NCBI RefSeq assembly: GCF_016863655.1
Contig: NZ_BOPH01000157.1
Span: forward strand, 1 to 34,152
Direction of reading: 5' to 3'
Origin: Virgisporangium ochraceum
GTDB lineage: Bacteria; Actinomycetota; Actinomycetes; Mycobacteriales; Micromonosporaceae
Length of the DNA: 34,152 bases
A model generated the notes under the pieces. That model did no database searches. It was not told the origin of the DNA and saw nothing but the letters and a program-made list of their open reading frames with translations. Below, in pieces: positions 24,318-33,982 of the stretch (its first letter is position 1; the number at the start of each line of letters is the position of its first letter). A program made the translations under genes and the position numbers.

Positions 24318-24588
24318 ATGCCTAGAAGCCTGCTTCGGGTTCACCCCGTAGACCTGGTACCCGGCAGCGATCAGCGCCCCGACCCACGACCCGCGGTCGG
24401 TCTCGATGTACACCAGCACCCAGGAAGGCCCCCGTCGTCGGGCAGAAACCGGCCCACGAGTTCATGGAAGCGGGCCATCCCGTCCACGCCCTCGGGCAAC
24501 CGGGCCGTGCGCACCGCCCGGCCGTTTTTTCGTCCTGCACCTCCACACCGTGGTGATCTTCCGCCCAGTCGTCGCCGACGAACAGCAC
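24318..24588 (-). pseudogene. IS110-family transposase remnant, N-terminal part with two frameshifts
   Basis: Read on the minus strand, three consecutive pieces in different frames form the RuvC-like N-terminus of an IS110-type transposase. They are MLFVGDDWAEDHHGVEVQDE from 24588, then ARLPEGVDGMARFHELVGRF, then VYIETDRGSWVGALIAAGYQ continuing to VYGVNPKQASRHR at about 24318. The order matches IS110 proteins, in which the first Asp of the DEDD active site lies in the GDDWA-type motif. The remainder, including the C-terminal Ser domain, is absent, so the element is dead. The remnant abuts the DUF6000 gene. Confidence 0.78.
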
Positions 24589-25249
24589 TACGGTCTCCGC
24601 TCTGCCACGGGTCGATGTCAGCAGCCCGCGGACGACGACAGCGCCCTAGTGGACCAGTGCTCACACTGCGTTCGTGGGCACGACACCCATCAGCCGTTTC
24701 GTCTCCCGACCACTGGCAGGGCACCCTCTGACCCCAGGACTCGGCTTCGGTCCAGGATTTGGGGAGTGCTCACCCGTCAGCGGCTACCAGGCACCGAGTC
24801 TGCCAACGGCTGACCGGTAGCCACTGGTCGGCGGTGACCGTTGCCGCATCAGCGCCCCTGGGCCAGGTGGCTTTGGTCGTGGATGTGGGCACCACTTGTT
24901 CGCGAGTATCGACCGCACCCGCGAACTCACAGATGTCCGTGGTCGCGAGTTCCGACACCACCGTTCTCGGGCGGCCGAGCGTCGTCGAATCTTCCCAGGT
25001 GACCCTGTGGGTCGCCTGGCATCCGTGCGTGTGAGGGCACGCGACCGGCGTTCCCCGACGACCGGACCGCCGGAGCGCGGCTGCAACCGGTGCCTCAACT
25101 GCCCGCTGCTCAGATTCGACGCCGTTCGAGCTGTGGTCGACAAGCGAAGGAGAGCAGGCCTGACCGGCGAACGCTGGCGCCGGGCCATCGAGGGCTCAGT
25201 TTGATCAACTAGTGCGGCCGGTTCTCATGACCACGGACATGACCGTTCA
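24589..25249. other. Region between two transposase remnants, no gene seen
   Basis: Open frames are short and without domains. It probably holds flanks of the two dead elements. No target duplications or clear terminal inverted repeats could be picked out by eye. Confidence 0.45.
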
Positions 25250-25830
25250 ACCGATCATGGTTCCCCAAGCCGCGACCAAGTGGTGCCCGTTCTCGCGACC
25301 GTAGCCAGCCAGGCGCTGGACGTCCAGCGGCGCCGTCCACGACGACCGGCCGGGTTCCAACGCGCGATCACCGAGTACGGCCACCCCGGGATCATGACCG
25401 CCTGGCCCTTGGCCCGCGGCCGTAGGTGTGACACAGGATCCATTCCGGCGAGGTACGCGCCTCCGGCCGCAGCCAACAGGTGATGTCCACGGCCAGCACG
25501 AGCCGACCGTCGCCAGCGCGGGGCAACGGCAGACCGTCCAACGCCGTCCGTAGCCGCTCCACATCGATGCGCCCGTCGGCGATCACCGCATAGGCCGAGC
25601 TGTGACCACGGCGGTGTTCTCCGACCAGGGACAGCTCGGCCAGCGACCGCACCAACCCGTCTGCTCACAGCACCGCATCGGCCAAGTCGAAGAGCATCCG
25701 ACCGCGCGATCAGACAGGCGTAGAAGTCCCACCTGAACCGGCGCAGGTTCCCCAACGCCTTACCCACCAACGGATCGTGAACACTGATCATCGACAGCCC
25801 TCGGCCCGTAGTCACGCTTCCCATAGACAA
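25250..25830 (-). pseudogene. IS701-like transposase remnant with stop and frameshifts
   Basis: On the minus strand, pieces in successive frames read SVHDPLVGKALGNLRRFRWD and FYACLIARSDAL, then after a frame change and an in-frame stop near 25664, GLVRSLAELSLVGEHRRGHS, GRIDVERLRTALDGLPLPRA and GDGRLVLAVDITCWLRPEAR, then after another shift IPGWPYSVIARWNPAGR. This series is typical of the N-terminal half of actinobacterial IS701-like (DDE superfamily 5) transposases; DGRLVLAVDITCW holds the first catalytic Asp. The C-terminal half is missing. It lies 91 bases beyond the 3' end of the RHS toxin gene, where an immunity gene would be expected. Confidence 0.75.
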
Positions 25831-25920
25831 GAAGAATGATCAACCAAGGACTGCCAACTGATCGTCAGGGCCGCCCACACCCCAAACCACCCTAAAAATC
25901 AAGCTACATGAGACGCGGGG

Positions 25921-28900
25921 TCAGCAGCCAGAAAACTCCGAACCGGTAACGCTGGATCGTGTGTCGGCGCCTGTAACTTCACCGCGAATCGTCACCTCCC
26001 CCTCCTCGTACGGATAGTGCGCATCGACGATCTGCGAAGCGACGTCAGAGCGCCTCACCCGGAGAACCGTGCCAGGCCCGTTGCCGTCCCTCGCGAAATC
26101 AAGTGCGATATCCGGATCGGTAGTCCACGACGTGAAATTGCTCTGGGTCCTTCCTCCAGCATGCCAATCCGGATCGTCATGACCACCCCACGGAGTCGCG
26201 ATGCCACGTTGAGCCCGTTCTAGTCCAGGATGTCCGTACGGAACGCCGCGATAGAGGTACTCTTCCCCGCCGGTGTTGTGCACGAGCACTGGGGTGTTAC
26301 CAGCGACGACATAGTAGGTGTGGACGTTGTTGACTGTGAGGTCGCGCATCCACTTCGGACCTGCGAAGGTTCGGACGACGGCGACAGTGACGCGACTTCC
26401 GTCCGCGGTGAGCAATACCGTTCCGGCCGTGAGGTCTGCGGCGTCGACCCAGCGTCCGACGTTTGCAGCCCAGAACGGGTGGCTCGGCGTGGTTTGAATC
26501 GTAGTGGCGACGCCGTCCTTGCCGATGACGGTTACGTCGGTGAGTTCAACGTCGAGGTTTTTGTGCGTTGCGACAACTACTTGTACCGACGTTCTGCCGG
26601 ACTGAGGGTCAGTAGCTTGGACCGAATCGCCAACCTTGACGTCTACGATGCGCCTATCGGTGCCGTCAGCCATCCGGACAGGAGTATCAGGGTCGAAACT
26701 GTGCCGAGTGGCACACGTCGCAGATGGGCTTTCGTCGGCTTTCTTGACTGCCTTGGCGAGTAGGTCATCGGTTTTTGCAATGATGTCGTCGGCCCACTTG
26801 GTGGCCGCTTTCCAGGCTTTCCAGGCTTTGAAGGCCCTCCAGAGGCCCTTGCCGATCTTGCCGATCATGGAGCCGATTTTGGTAATGGGGAGTGCGTTGG
26901 CGGCGACGCTGATGCAGGCTCCGACGCTGCCTTTGGTGAAGCAGTCGATGATGTCGGTGACGCCTAGGATGTCGAGGAGGAAGCTGAGGCCGTGCTGGAG
27001 GATCAGGTCCAGCGCGGTCTGGTTCTTGATCTTCTTGGCCTTTTCGTAGTCCTCCTTCTGCTGCTGCGTCAGGCCTCCGGCGCTTCCGCTGTTGTTAGGC
27101 GCTCTCTGGGGGTTTGCGACTATCGGATGGTTGACCACGCCCCAGGACTTCGAGCAGTTTCCCTGCCCTGGTACACCGCCGGCGCTGGGGTCGCAGGCCT
27201 GGCCGCCGCCGGGGTCGAGGCCTGACGGGTCGGAGCGGGTGATGGGGCTGTGGCCGGAGTAGGCGTAGGGGTTGAACGCGGCCGGGTTGGCGGTGTCGGT
27301 GAGTGGGTCGGGGCTGATGAAGCCGTAGCTGGGGTCGTATTCGCGGGCTCCCATGTCGACCAGGCCGGTCGAGGTGTTGGTTTGTTTGTTGAGGAAGCCA
27401 CGGTCGGTGGGCCAGCTGCCGGTGGTGGCGGCGGGCCAGGTGAGGGTGGCGCGGTCGGCGCCGTAGGGGGTGTACCAGCGTTTCTGGACTTCGCCGGTGG
27501 TGGCGTTGACGGCGACGTTGGCGCTGCCCTGGTGGTCGGCGGCCAGCCACGTCAACCCGCTTGTGGTGCGGGCGGCGATGGTGGAGCCGCCGTGGCTGTA
27601 GTAGCGGGTTGAGGTGACGGTGCCGCCGGCGGACCGGAACTCCTGCCCGGCGGCGTAGAGGGTGGTGGCGCCGGGTTCGCGGCGGATGAGTAGGCCGCCG
27701 TCGGCGTCGTAGAGGTGGCGGGTGGTCTGGCTACCGCCCGGGGCCTGGACGACGGCTTGGGCGAACTGGTTGTCGCTGTTGAAGGTGTAGGTGCTCTGGA
27801 CGCCGTTGACGGTGCGGGTGGCCATGTTGCCGACGTTGTCGTAGGTGAAGGTGTCCGTGCCGGCGCCGGTGCCGGTCTTGGTGACCGAGGTCATGGCGTG
27901 CGGCCTGACCGCGTTCGTCCCGGTGGCGGGGTAGTTGTAGTCACGGTTCGTCGTCGCGGCGGGAGTGCGGCGGGTGTCGGTGTCGCGGCGGCCGGCGTTG
28001 TCGAAGGTCCACGAGTCCCAGTACGGGTACTTGCCCGAGCCGGCGATCGCGGTGGTGGTCGGGGCGGCGGTGCAGTTGTCGGTGGCGGTCCAGGCCTGGG
28101 TGAGGCGGTGCTGCGGGTCGTAGGTGAAGCACTGGGACTGGCCGTCGGTGTTGTCTTTGATCGCGGTGATGTCACCTGTCGGGGTGTAGGTGTAGGAGTC
28201 GCTCTGGAAGCCCGGTCCGGGCGGTTCGGGGTTCTGGGAGTACTTGGTGTAGGCGGCGGTGAGTCGGCCGGTGGCGGGGTCCCAGGTGTAGTTGCGGTTG
28301 ATCGCCCCGGTGCCGGTCAGGGCGCCGTAGCGGCGCTGGGACAGCTGCCCGAGCGGGGTGAGCGTGGTCGCCGATACGTAGGTGGCCAGGCCGCCCAGGG
28401 TGGTCGGGTTGCCGAGGGCGTCGTAGCCGTAGGTCAGGGTCTCGGCCGGTGCGTCGTGCTGGGCCGGGTAGGTCAGGGTCGCCGGAGCACCGGTGTACTC
28501 GTTGTAGGTCATTGACACGCTGTACGTGCCGGCCAGGACGCCTTCGGCGAGCGGGATCGTCGTGGACATGCCGGTGGGCTGGTAGCCGTCGGTGTATCCG
28601 GCGACGGTGGTGGTGTACTCGGCGTCGCCGTCGTACCGGGTTGACGAGGTCAGCATGCCCTTGGCGAGGCTGTCGTAGCTGTAGGAGGCCAGCCGGGTGC
28701 CGGTATTGACCTCGCCGGCCCAGCGGTGGGTGACCCGGCCGAGGTTGTCGTACTCGAACGACATCTTCTGCCCACGGGCGTCGGTGCTCGACAGGACGTC
28801 GCCGGCCGGGTTGTAGACGGTGCTGCTGCCGCCGGTGTTCGGGTCGGCGGTGCTGGTGCGGCGGCCGCCGAGGTCGTAGCCGTAGGTGGTGACGTTGCCG

Positions 28901-31900
28901 GCCGGGTCGGTGACCGTGGTCAGCGCGTCCAGGCGGTTGTAGACGTAGCTGGTCGTCTCGGGGGTCCCGGTCGCGGCGGCGTTGGCGTACACGCGCAGCT
29001 TCGTGGTGCGGCCGTGCGCGTCCCACTCGGTGCGGGACGCGCCACCGGACGGCGGGGTGACGGTGGTCCGGTCACCGTCGTGGGCGTACGTGGTCTGCCA
29101 CTTCATGACGTCCATCGACCACAGCTGCTCCGCTGTGGTGCGGCCGAGGAGGTCGTAGCTGAGGCGGGTCTGGGACGGCACGTCGTCGTCGTCGAACCCG
29201 ACCAGTGTCGCCGATGGGGCGCCGGCTGCGTCGATGGTGGAGGTCTTGGCGGCCCGGCCGTAGTCGTTGTAGACGACGTCGGTGATGACCCGGCCGTTGC
29301 TGGCGTTCGGGGTCTGGGTCTGTCTGGTCCGCATGCGGCCGTCGAACAGGTCGTAGGAGGTGATGACGTTGCCGGTCGGGCCCAGCCGCCTGGTCGCCAC
29401 CGAGTTCGCCCCGGTGGCGGAGTAGGCGTAGACGTACTCGACGTCCGGGGTTGCCGAGATGGAGCGGCCGGGCCGCCACACCTTGACCAGCCTGCCCAGC
29501 GCGTCGTGGTGCGAGGTGGTGACGCGGCTGTTCGGGTCGGTCACGGTCACCGGCAGACCGCGGCCAGGTTCGAGGGTGGTGACGGTGGCATGGCCGGCCG
29601 GGTTGGTCGTTCTCATCTCCAGAACCGGCCCACCGGTGGCGGGGGTGTAGGCGATGGTGCTGGTGTTGCCCCGGGCGTCCTTGACCGAGGTCTGCCGGCC
29701 GTGCATGTCGTAGCCGGTCTCGGTGACCGCCCACGTCGCGGGGCTGGCGGTCATCCGCTGCTGCGACTTCGTCGCCAGGCCGTACGTCGGCACGGCGCCC
29801 AGGGTGGTGGAGCCGTCATAGAAGGTCTGCGCCTCGGCCAGCAGCGTGTTGGCCTGCGCGCACTGCGCCCCCTGTCGGGTGAGCACCCGGTACGGGACGT
29901 TGATCAGATGTTTGGTGGTGTTGTAGGCGTGGTCGGTCGAGGTGCAGGTCTCGTCGCCGGTCACCGCCTCGTCACCGAACTCCTTGACCGCGTTGACCTG
30001 GCCGTAGGAGTCGTAGCCGTTCTCGGTGCGGGTCCACCGCCACGTGTTGCTGTGCGCGAGGAACGTGCGGGCCCGGGTGATGCCGACGCGGTGACGCCAG
30101 ATGTCGAGAGGGAAACTCCCGCCGAGGTGGGTCCAGGTCGGGTCGTAGACGGTCGAGGCGACCACGTCACCGTCGTCCAGGGTGGTGCGTTCCCGGATGG
30201 TACCGGCGAGGAAGCTGGAGTCGGCGACCGTGCCTTGGGAGTCGGTGATGGTGGTGTACCGCCAGGACCCGTTCGGGCCGCGGTCGCCGTTCATGCCGCG
30301 GTAGAACAGCGCCTGGGTGGTCTCGTAAGGGCCTCCGTTGGGGCCGTGGCTGGTGGTCACGACGGGGTAGCCGCGCCACTGCGACCACGACCGGCGATCC
30401 TCCGGGGTGATGTCGTTGGTGTCGAACGCCCACAGCGCCGCGACGTTGGAACCCCAACCGGCGTAGTCGTAACGCCACACCTCGTCCTCACCGTCACCGG
30501 TCAGGTCGTGTTCGACCACGGTGTCGACGAGGTTCTTGTGGAACCACACCCAGTTACCCTCGTAGTACTGCGGCCAGCACGCCATCCGGTTGTCCTCAGT
30601 GGACGGATACGCCGGATTGGCCGCGGTCGCCGAACAGTTCGGCTGCTTGTACCACACCCGCGTCTGCCCACCGGAACCGTTGTCGATCAGACTCAGGCGC
30701 CAGTGCATCAACGGCGGCGCCCCACCCGCGTTGTCACCCCACGCCACCCGATTGTTCGTCTTGTTCCCGCCGAACAGCACCGCCGGCGCCGTCACCTGGC
30801 CGCCGGACACCCCCGGGCCGCTGACCTTGCCGGTACGGGTGATCGCGTTGAGCCACAACGCCGGCGACGTGTCATCCTCACCGTTGAACGGGGCGACGTG
30901 GTCACCGGTGCCCGGATAGGTGTAGTCGAACTGGTAGCGGTCCACCGGCGTATACCCGCCCGTGGTGTTGCGCACCTCGGTCTGAACCGAGTCCAGCTTG
31001 TACGGCGTCCAGAACGACGGCGAGTAATGCGCACACTGAGTCACCGGCGTCGTGTCGGCGCAGAACAGATCCCACGGCGTGTCCGGCCAGTTCTCCTCCT
31101 CGTGCAGACACACCAGATCCTCCGGGCAGCGCACCGACGGCGTGAAGTTCACCTTCATCGGCGCCGGCTGCGACCACTCCTCCCCCATCCGAGTGCCGTA
31201 CTCCACCCGCTCCAACGTCGTCGTGATCGTGTACCACGAGTCGTCATGGGTACCGAGCATGCCACCGTAGGAACCCTGGTACGGCTCGTAGAAGTACGTC
31301 ATCGAGTTCCCGCGCGGGTCCACGACGTAGTCCAGGTTCCACCGGTACGCCTCGTAACACCGGTTGTCATACATCGACGTCGTCCGGTAGCACCGGTCAC
31401 CCGGGGTGTTGAAGTACACCGGCACCCGCTGCGCCGACCAGGTCCACTTCGACGTGTCCTCCCGGTCGGAGTCCATGTTGTAGCCGCGGCCGAAGTAGTA
31501 CTGCACCCCATCGAGGTCGGTGACCCGCCAGTGCTCACCCGACGTGGTGTCGTTACCGCCCACCCACAGCCGCTCGATCCGCAACCCGTCATCGGACTGG
31601 GCCTTGAACTCGTCGTCACCGACCTTGATCAGCCGCACCGACCGGCCACCGAAGACCATCGTGGCGTTGTCGCTGTACCAGCACAGATCCTGGTAGCCCA
31701 GCCCCTGGTCGGTGCACGACTGAAACTGCCGCTCGATGTAGCCGACATTGAACTCCCAGCCCATCCCCACCCACGACGACTGCGAGTTCTCCCGCAACGA
31801 CCGCCCGTCCACCGAACCCGACGAGTACGACACCTTCAGATCCGGCGCCGGCCCACCCGCCGACGGCGGCACCTTCAACGGATACGTGTAGGAGAAGTCC

Positions 31901-32793
31901 GCACCCTGCTCCCCCACCGCCCACGACGACGTCGGTGCCAACGACGTCCGCGAATAGTCACCCGCCGTCCCCGACGCTGCCGCCACCACGGCGAACACCC
32001 GCAACCCGCCAGCGACCTGCGGCGCCCCCTGTGTGTCGCCGGACACCGGCAGCCGGTCCACCGACACCACCTGCGCCGAGGTCACGTTCACCGCTCCCGG
32101 CACCGGCCGGTGCCGGGAACACTCCTTCACCCCCGGCGTGGTCAGCACACACGCCGGGTACTCGACCAGGCCCAGCCGCAGCGGATAGTCACCACCCTGC
32201 ATGGCGGCGAACCCGGAGTAGTCCACATCCAGCGCCACCGTCGCCGACGCCGCCCGGCCGTCGCCGCGCTCCACCGTGAACAGCGCACCGTCGACACCGA
32301 CCGCCTCGGCCGTGCCGCGATCGGCGACCGTGATCCGAAGCGACGCCGGCGTGTCACCGGGAAGCCTGGCACCCGGACGCAGCGCGTCGTTGGATCCGGC
32401 CGTGTCGATCGCCGCGCGGGCCACCACGGGCAGCCCACCCGGTGCCGTCCCCACCGCCCGGGCCGTGGCCGACGGTGCCGCCTTCGCCGCCCCCGCCGCG
32501 GAAGCGTCCACCGCGACCACGCCGGTGCCTCCGGCCGGCCACGCCGAGGTCGGCGGCCGCCACTTCGGCATGTCCACCGACGCGGCCTTCGCTGGTTTCA
32601 CTGGCGACACCGGCACCGGTTTCCCACCACCGCCCGGGCTACCCGGATCCGACGGGGCCGCCGCGGCAAGGTCCGGAACAGCAAAAACGCCCGCCACGAC
32701 GACGAGCGAAACGATGCCGGCAGTCCACGAGCGGGCTTTCCATCGGGACCGGAACGGGACAGGGGGCAACGACAACCACCGATCAGACACCAC
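25921..32793 (-). CDS. Secreted RHS polymorphic toxin with Hint and predicted ADP-ribosyltransferase domains (2290 aa)
   Basis: I start at the first of two adjacent GTG codons (32793), preceded by GGAG at 5 bases. A signal peptide follows (RSWTAGIVSLVVVAGVFAVP, then AAAAP as likely cleavage region). A linker and an N-terminal beta-rich region (SYTYPLKVPPSAGGPAPDLK) lead to many RHS/YD repeats and the RHS core motif (REYDPSYGFISPDPL, then NPYAYSGHSPITRSDPSG) near residue 1850. A hydrophobic region at about 1930-1990 may aid translocation. A Hint domain runs from Cys at about 2027 (CATRHSFDPDTPVRMADGTD) to PVLVHN, the usual self-cleavage end. The final 110 residues carry YLYRGV, SNFTSWTTD and EEGEVTIRGEV, matching the Arg / Ser-Thr-Ser / Glu-x-Glu pattern of ADP-ribosyltransferases. 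The RHS shell would hold the toxin until release. The toxin's target is unknown and no immunity gene follows. Confidence 0.87.
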   Translation of the reverse strand: MVSDRWLSLPPVPFRSRWKARSWTAGIVSLVVVAGVFAVPDLAAAAPSDPGSPGGGGKPVPVSPVKPAKAASVDMPKWRPPTSAWPAGGTGVVAVDASAAGAAKAAPSATARAVGTAPGGLPVVARAAIDTAGSNDALRPGARLPGDTPASLRITVADRGTAEAVGVDGALFTVERGDGRAASATVALDVDYSGFAAMQGGDYPLRLGLVEYPACVLTTPGVKECSRHRPVPGAVNVTSAQVVSVDRLPVSGDTQGAPQVAGGLRVFAVVAAASGTAGDYSRTSLAPTSSWAVGEQGADFSYTYPLKVPPSAGGPAPDLKVSYSSGSVDGRSLRENSQSSWVGMGWEFNVGYIERQFQSCTDQGLGYQDLCWYSDNATMVFGGRSVRLIKVGDDEFKAQSDDGLRIERLWVGGNDTTSGEHWRVTDLDGVQYYFGRGYNMDSDREDTSKWTWSAQRVPVYFNTPGDRCYRTTSMYDNRCYEAYRWNLDYVVDPRGNSMTYFYEPYQGSYGGMLGTHDDSWYTITTTLERVEYGTRMGEEWSQPAPMKVNFTPSVRCPEDLVCLHEEENWPDTPWDLFCADTTPVTQCAHYSPSFWTPYKLDSVQTEVRNTTGGYTPVDRYQFDYTYPGTGDHVAPFNGEDDTSPALWLNAITRTGKVSGPGVSGGQVTAPAVLFGGNKTNNRVAWGDNAGGAPPLMHWRLSLIDNGSGGQTRVWYKQPNCSATAANPAYPSTEDNRMACWPQYYEGNWVWFHKNLVDTVVEHDLTGDGEDEVWRYDYAGWGSNVAALWAFDTNDITPEDRRSWSQWRGYPVVTTSHGPNGGPYETTQALFYRGMNGDRGPNGSWRYTTITDSQGTVADSSFLAGTIRERTTLDDGDVVASTVYDPTWTHLGGSFPLDIWRHRVGITRARTFLAHSNTWRWTRTENGYDSYGQVNAVKEFGDEAVTGDETCTSTDHAYNTTKHLINVPYRVLTRQGAQCAQANTLLAEAQTFYDGSTTLGAVPTYGLATKSQQRMTASPATWAVTETGYDMHGRQTSVKDARGNTSTIAYTPATGGPVLEMRTTNPAGHATVTTLEPGRGLPVTVTDPNSRVTTSHHDALGRLVKVWRPGRSISATPDVEYVYAYSATGANSVATRRLGPTGNVITSYDLFDGRMRTRQTQTPNASNGRVITDVVYNDYGRAAKTSTIDAAGAPSATLVGFDDDDVPSQTRLSYDLLGRTTAEQLWSMDVMKWQTTYAHDGDRTTVTPPSGGASRTEWDAHGRTTKLRVYANAAATGTPETTSYVYNRLDALTTVTDPAGNVTTYGYDLGGRRTSTADPNTGGSSTVYNPAGDVLSSTDARGQKMSFEYDNLGRVTHRWAGEVNTGTRLASYSYDSLAKGMLTSSTRYDGDAEYTTTVAGYTDGYQPTGMSTTIPLAEGVLAGTYSVSMTYNEYTGAPATLTYPAQHDAPAETLTYGYDALGNPTTLGGLATYVSATTLTPLGQLSQRRYGALTGTGAINRNYTWDPATGRLTAAYTKYSQNPEPPGPGFQSDSYTYTPTGDITAIKDNTDGQSQCFTYDPQHRLTQAWTATDNCTAAPTTTAIAGSGKYPYWDSWTFDNAGRRDTDTRRTPAATTNRDYNYPATGTNAVRPHAMTSVTKTGTGAGTDTFTYDNVGNMATRTVNGVQSTYTFNSDNQFAQAVVQAPGGSQTTRHLYDADGGLLIRREPGATTLYAAGQEFRSAGGTVTSTRYYSHGGSTIAARTTSGLTWLAADHQGSANVAVNATTGEVQKRWYTPYGADRATLTWPAATTGSWPTDRGFLNKQTNTSTGLVDMGAREYDPSYGFISPDPLTDTANPAAFNPYAYSGHSPITRSDPSGLDPGGGQACDPSAGGVPGQGNCSKSWGVVNHPIVANPQRAPNNSGSAGGLTQQQKEDYEKAKKIKNQTALDLILQHGLSFLLDILGVTDIIDCFTKGSVGACISVAANALPITKIGSMIGKIGKGLWRAFKAWKAWKAATKWADDIIAKTDDLLAKAVKKADESPSATCATRHSFDPDTPVRMADGTDRRIVDVKVGDSVQATDPQSGRTSVQVVVATHKNLDVELTDVTVIGKDGVATTIQTTPSHPFWAANVGRWVDAADLTAGTVLLTADGSRVTVAVVRTFAGPKWMRDLTVNNVHTYYVVAGNTPVLVHNTGGEEYLYRGVPYGHPGLERAQRGIATPWGGHDDPDWHAGGRTQSNFTSWTTDPDIALDFARDGNGPGTVLRVRRSDVASQIVDAHYPYEEGEVTIRGEVTGADTRSSVTGSEFSGC

Positions 32794-33262
32794 AAACGCT
32801 CCAGGTCCGCAGGGCCGAGAACCAGATCTTCTCCACAAACAGTTGTCGATGCAATACCGAGAGCGATACGTCCGTTCTTGCCCGAACCGGCCACAGATCC
32901 GACGGATGCGCCCCGGACCATGCCCGGGCCGAACCGGCGACCTCCGGACCCCGTCAAGCCGGCTGATCCCGGCTCCGTAGCGGGCAGAGCGTCGCTTCGT
33001 GGTCTCGCCCCGGCTCGGCACGGGTGAGACGGCGCGGGTGGCACTCGCCGTTGGGCTGCTGGCTACGCATCTGGGCGTGGGCGGCGCGGGCTAACCTCAA
33101 GCATCTCCACGGCAGCGCCAGCGGACCGGGCGGTCACCGCACCTGCCACGGAGCCACGAGGGCCGGTTCGGATAGCCGGACCAACCTGTCCGCTGGAATA
33201 CGGCCACCCCTGCGGAGTCAACGCCGCCGTTCGACCGACGCTGGCGGCGAGTTAACGCGGGC
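32794..33262. other. Intergenic upstream of the RHS gene
   Basis: This divergent gap must hold the promoter of the RHS gene on the minus strand and of the pseudogene on the plus strand. An Arg-rich extension of the RHS frame continues to 33021, but it lacks a start signal and precedes the signal peptide, so I leave it out. No other gene or clear regulatory site is seen. Confidence 0.5.
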
Positions 33263-33982
33263 ATGCGTCATGCGCGATGCTTGGTTCCCGACGAGCTGCT
33301 GCCGCGGTGGCGTGACCTTCTTCCCGCCCTGGGATGGTTGGTCACACGCCGGTTCGGTGGTGCGCTCGTCCAGATCCCAGTGCTCGGGCTCATCGCCTGC
33401 GCGGTGACGTGGCCACTGTCGATGATCACACTGATCGGTCACCGTGCCGACCGGACCCTGGCCGCCCGCCACCGATCGGCCGCGGTCGCTGTCCGTGTGC
33501 GAGAGCCGGCGTCGCTGTCCTGGCGTCGAATGCTGGCATCGGCCGCAGCCACACCGGTGGCGTTCACCGTGCTGTGTGGGCCGCTGCTGGTCCCGCTCGC
33601 CGCTGCGGCCGCGGCCGGCCGGATTTGGGCGCGGTGCTGGTCCTGGTGGGTCTGCTGCTCGATGCGGTCACGGCCGTCCTGGTACTGGCGTCCGTGGCTG
33701 CAGCGGTACGGTCGATCGCCCCGGTCCAACGACGCGCCGCCCGGGCCGAGGCCCGTCGGCGGGGCACGCCACTGCTCGGGGTCCATACCCTGGCGGCGTG
33801 CAGCTCCGACCGGCGGACGGCCACCGTGCCCGTCCGGCAGCTGCTGCGCCATACCGACTCCCGGCGCGGCACTGATCGCCAACCCCCGCGACGACAGCGT
33901 CGCCACCATGTACCGGCGGCTCGGGTTCCACCCCGTCCAGCCCCGAGGTGACCGGGTGCTCGTCCGGTGGAGCCGCCCATGA
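33263..33982 (+). pseudogene. Membrane protein with acetyltransferase-like C-terminus, broken by two frameshifts
   Basis: Frame one gives WRDLLPALGWLVTRRFGGAL, membrane helices (VQIPVLGLIACAVTWPLSMI and FTVLCGPLLVPLAAAAAAG) and RVREPASLSWRRMLAS. Near 33620 the coding sense passes to a second frame (LGAVLVLVGLLLDAVTAVLV, then RSIAPVQRRAARAEARRRG and TPLLGVHTLAA), and near 33870 back to the first (ALIANPRDDSVATMYRRLGF), whose end looks like the last part of a GNAT fold. All three pieces together would make one protein of about 235 residues. Either the gene is decayed or the sequence has two compensating indels. The function of the intact form is unknown. Confidence 0.62.

Noticed and set aside
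32096..32117. Perfect 22-bp palindrome inside the RHS gene
   Set aside because: It falls in a Pro/Gly/Arg coding stretch of very high GC, where such symmetry arises easily from codon choice.
28726..33027. Very long open frame on the plus strand opposite the RHS gene
   Set aside because: It is Arg/Val/Gly/His-rich with no domain and mirrors the strong codon bias of the RHS gene; the RHS frame has signal peptide, core repeat, Hint and toxin domains, so the plus-strand frame is a shadow.
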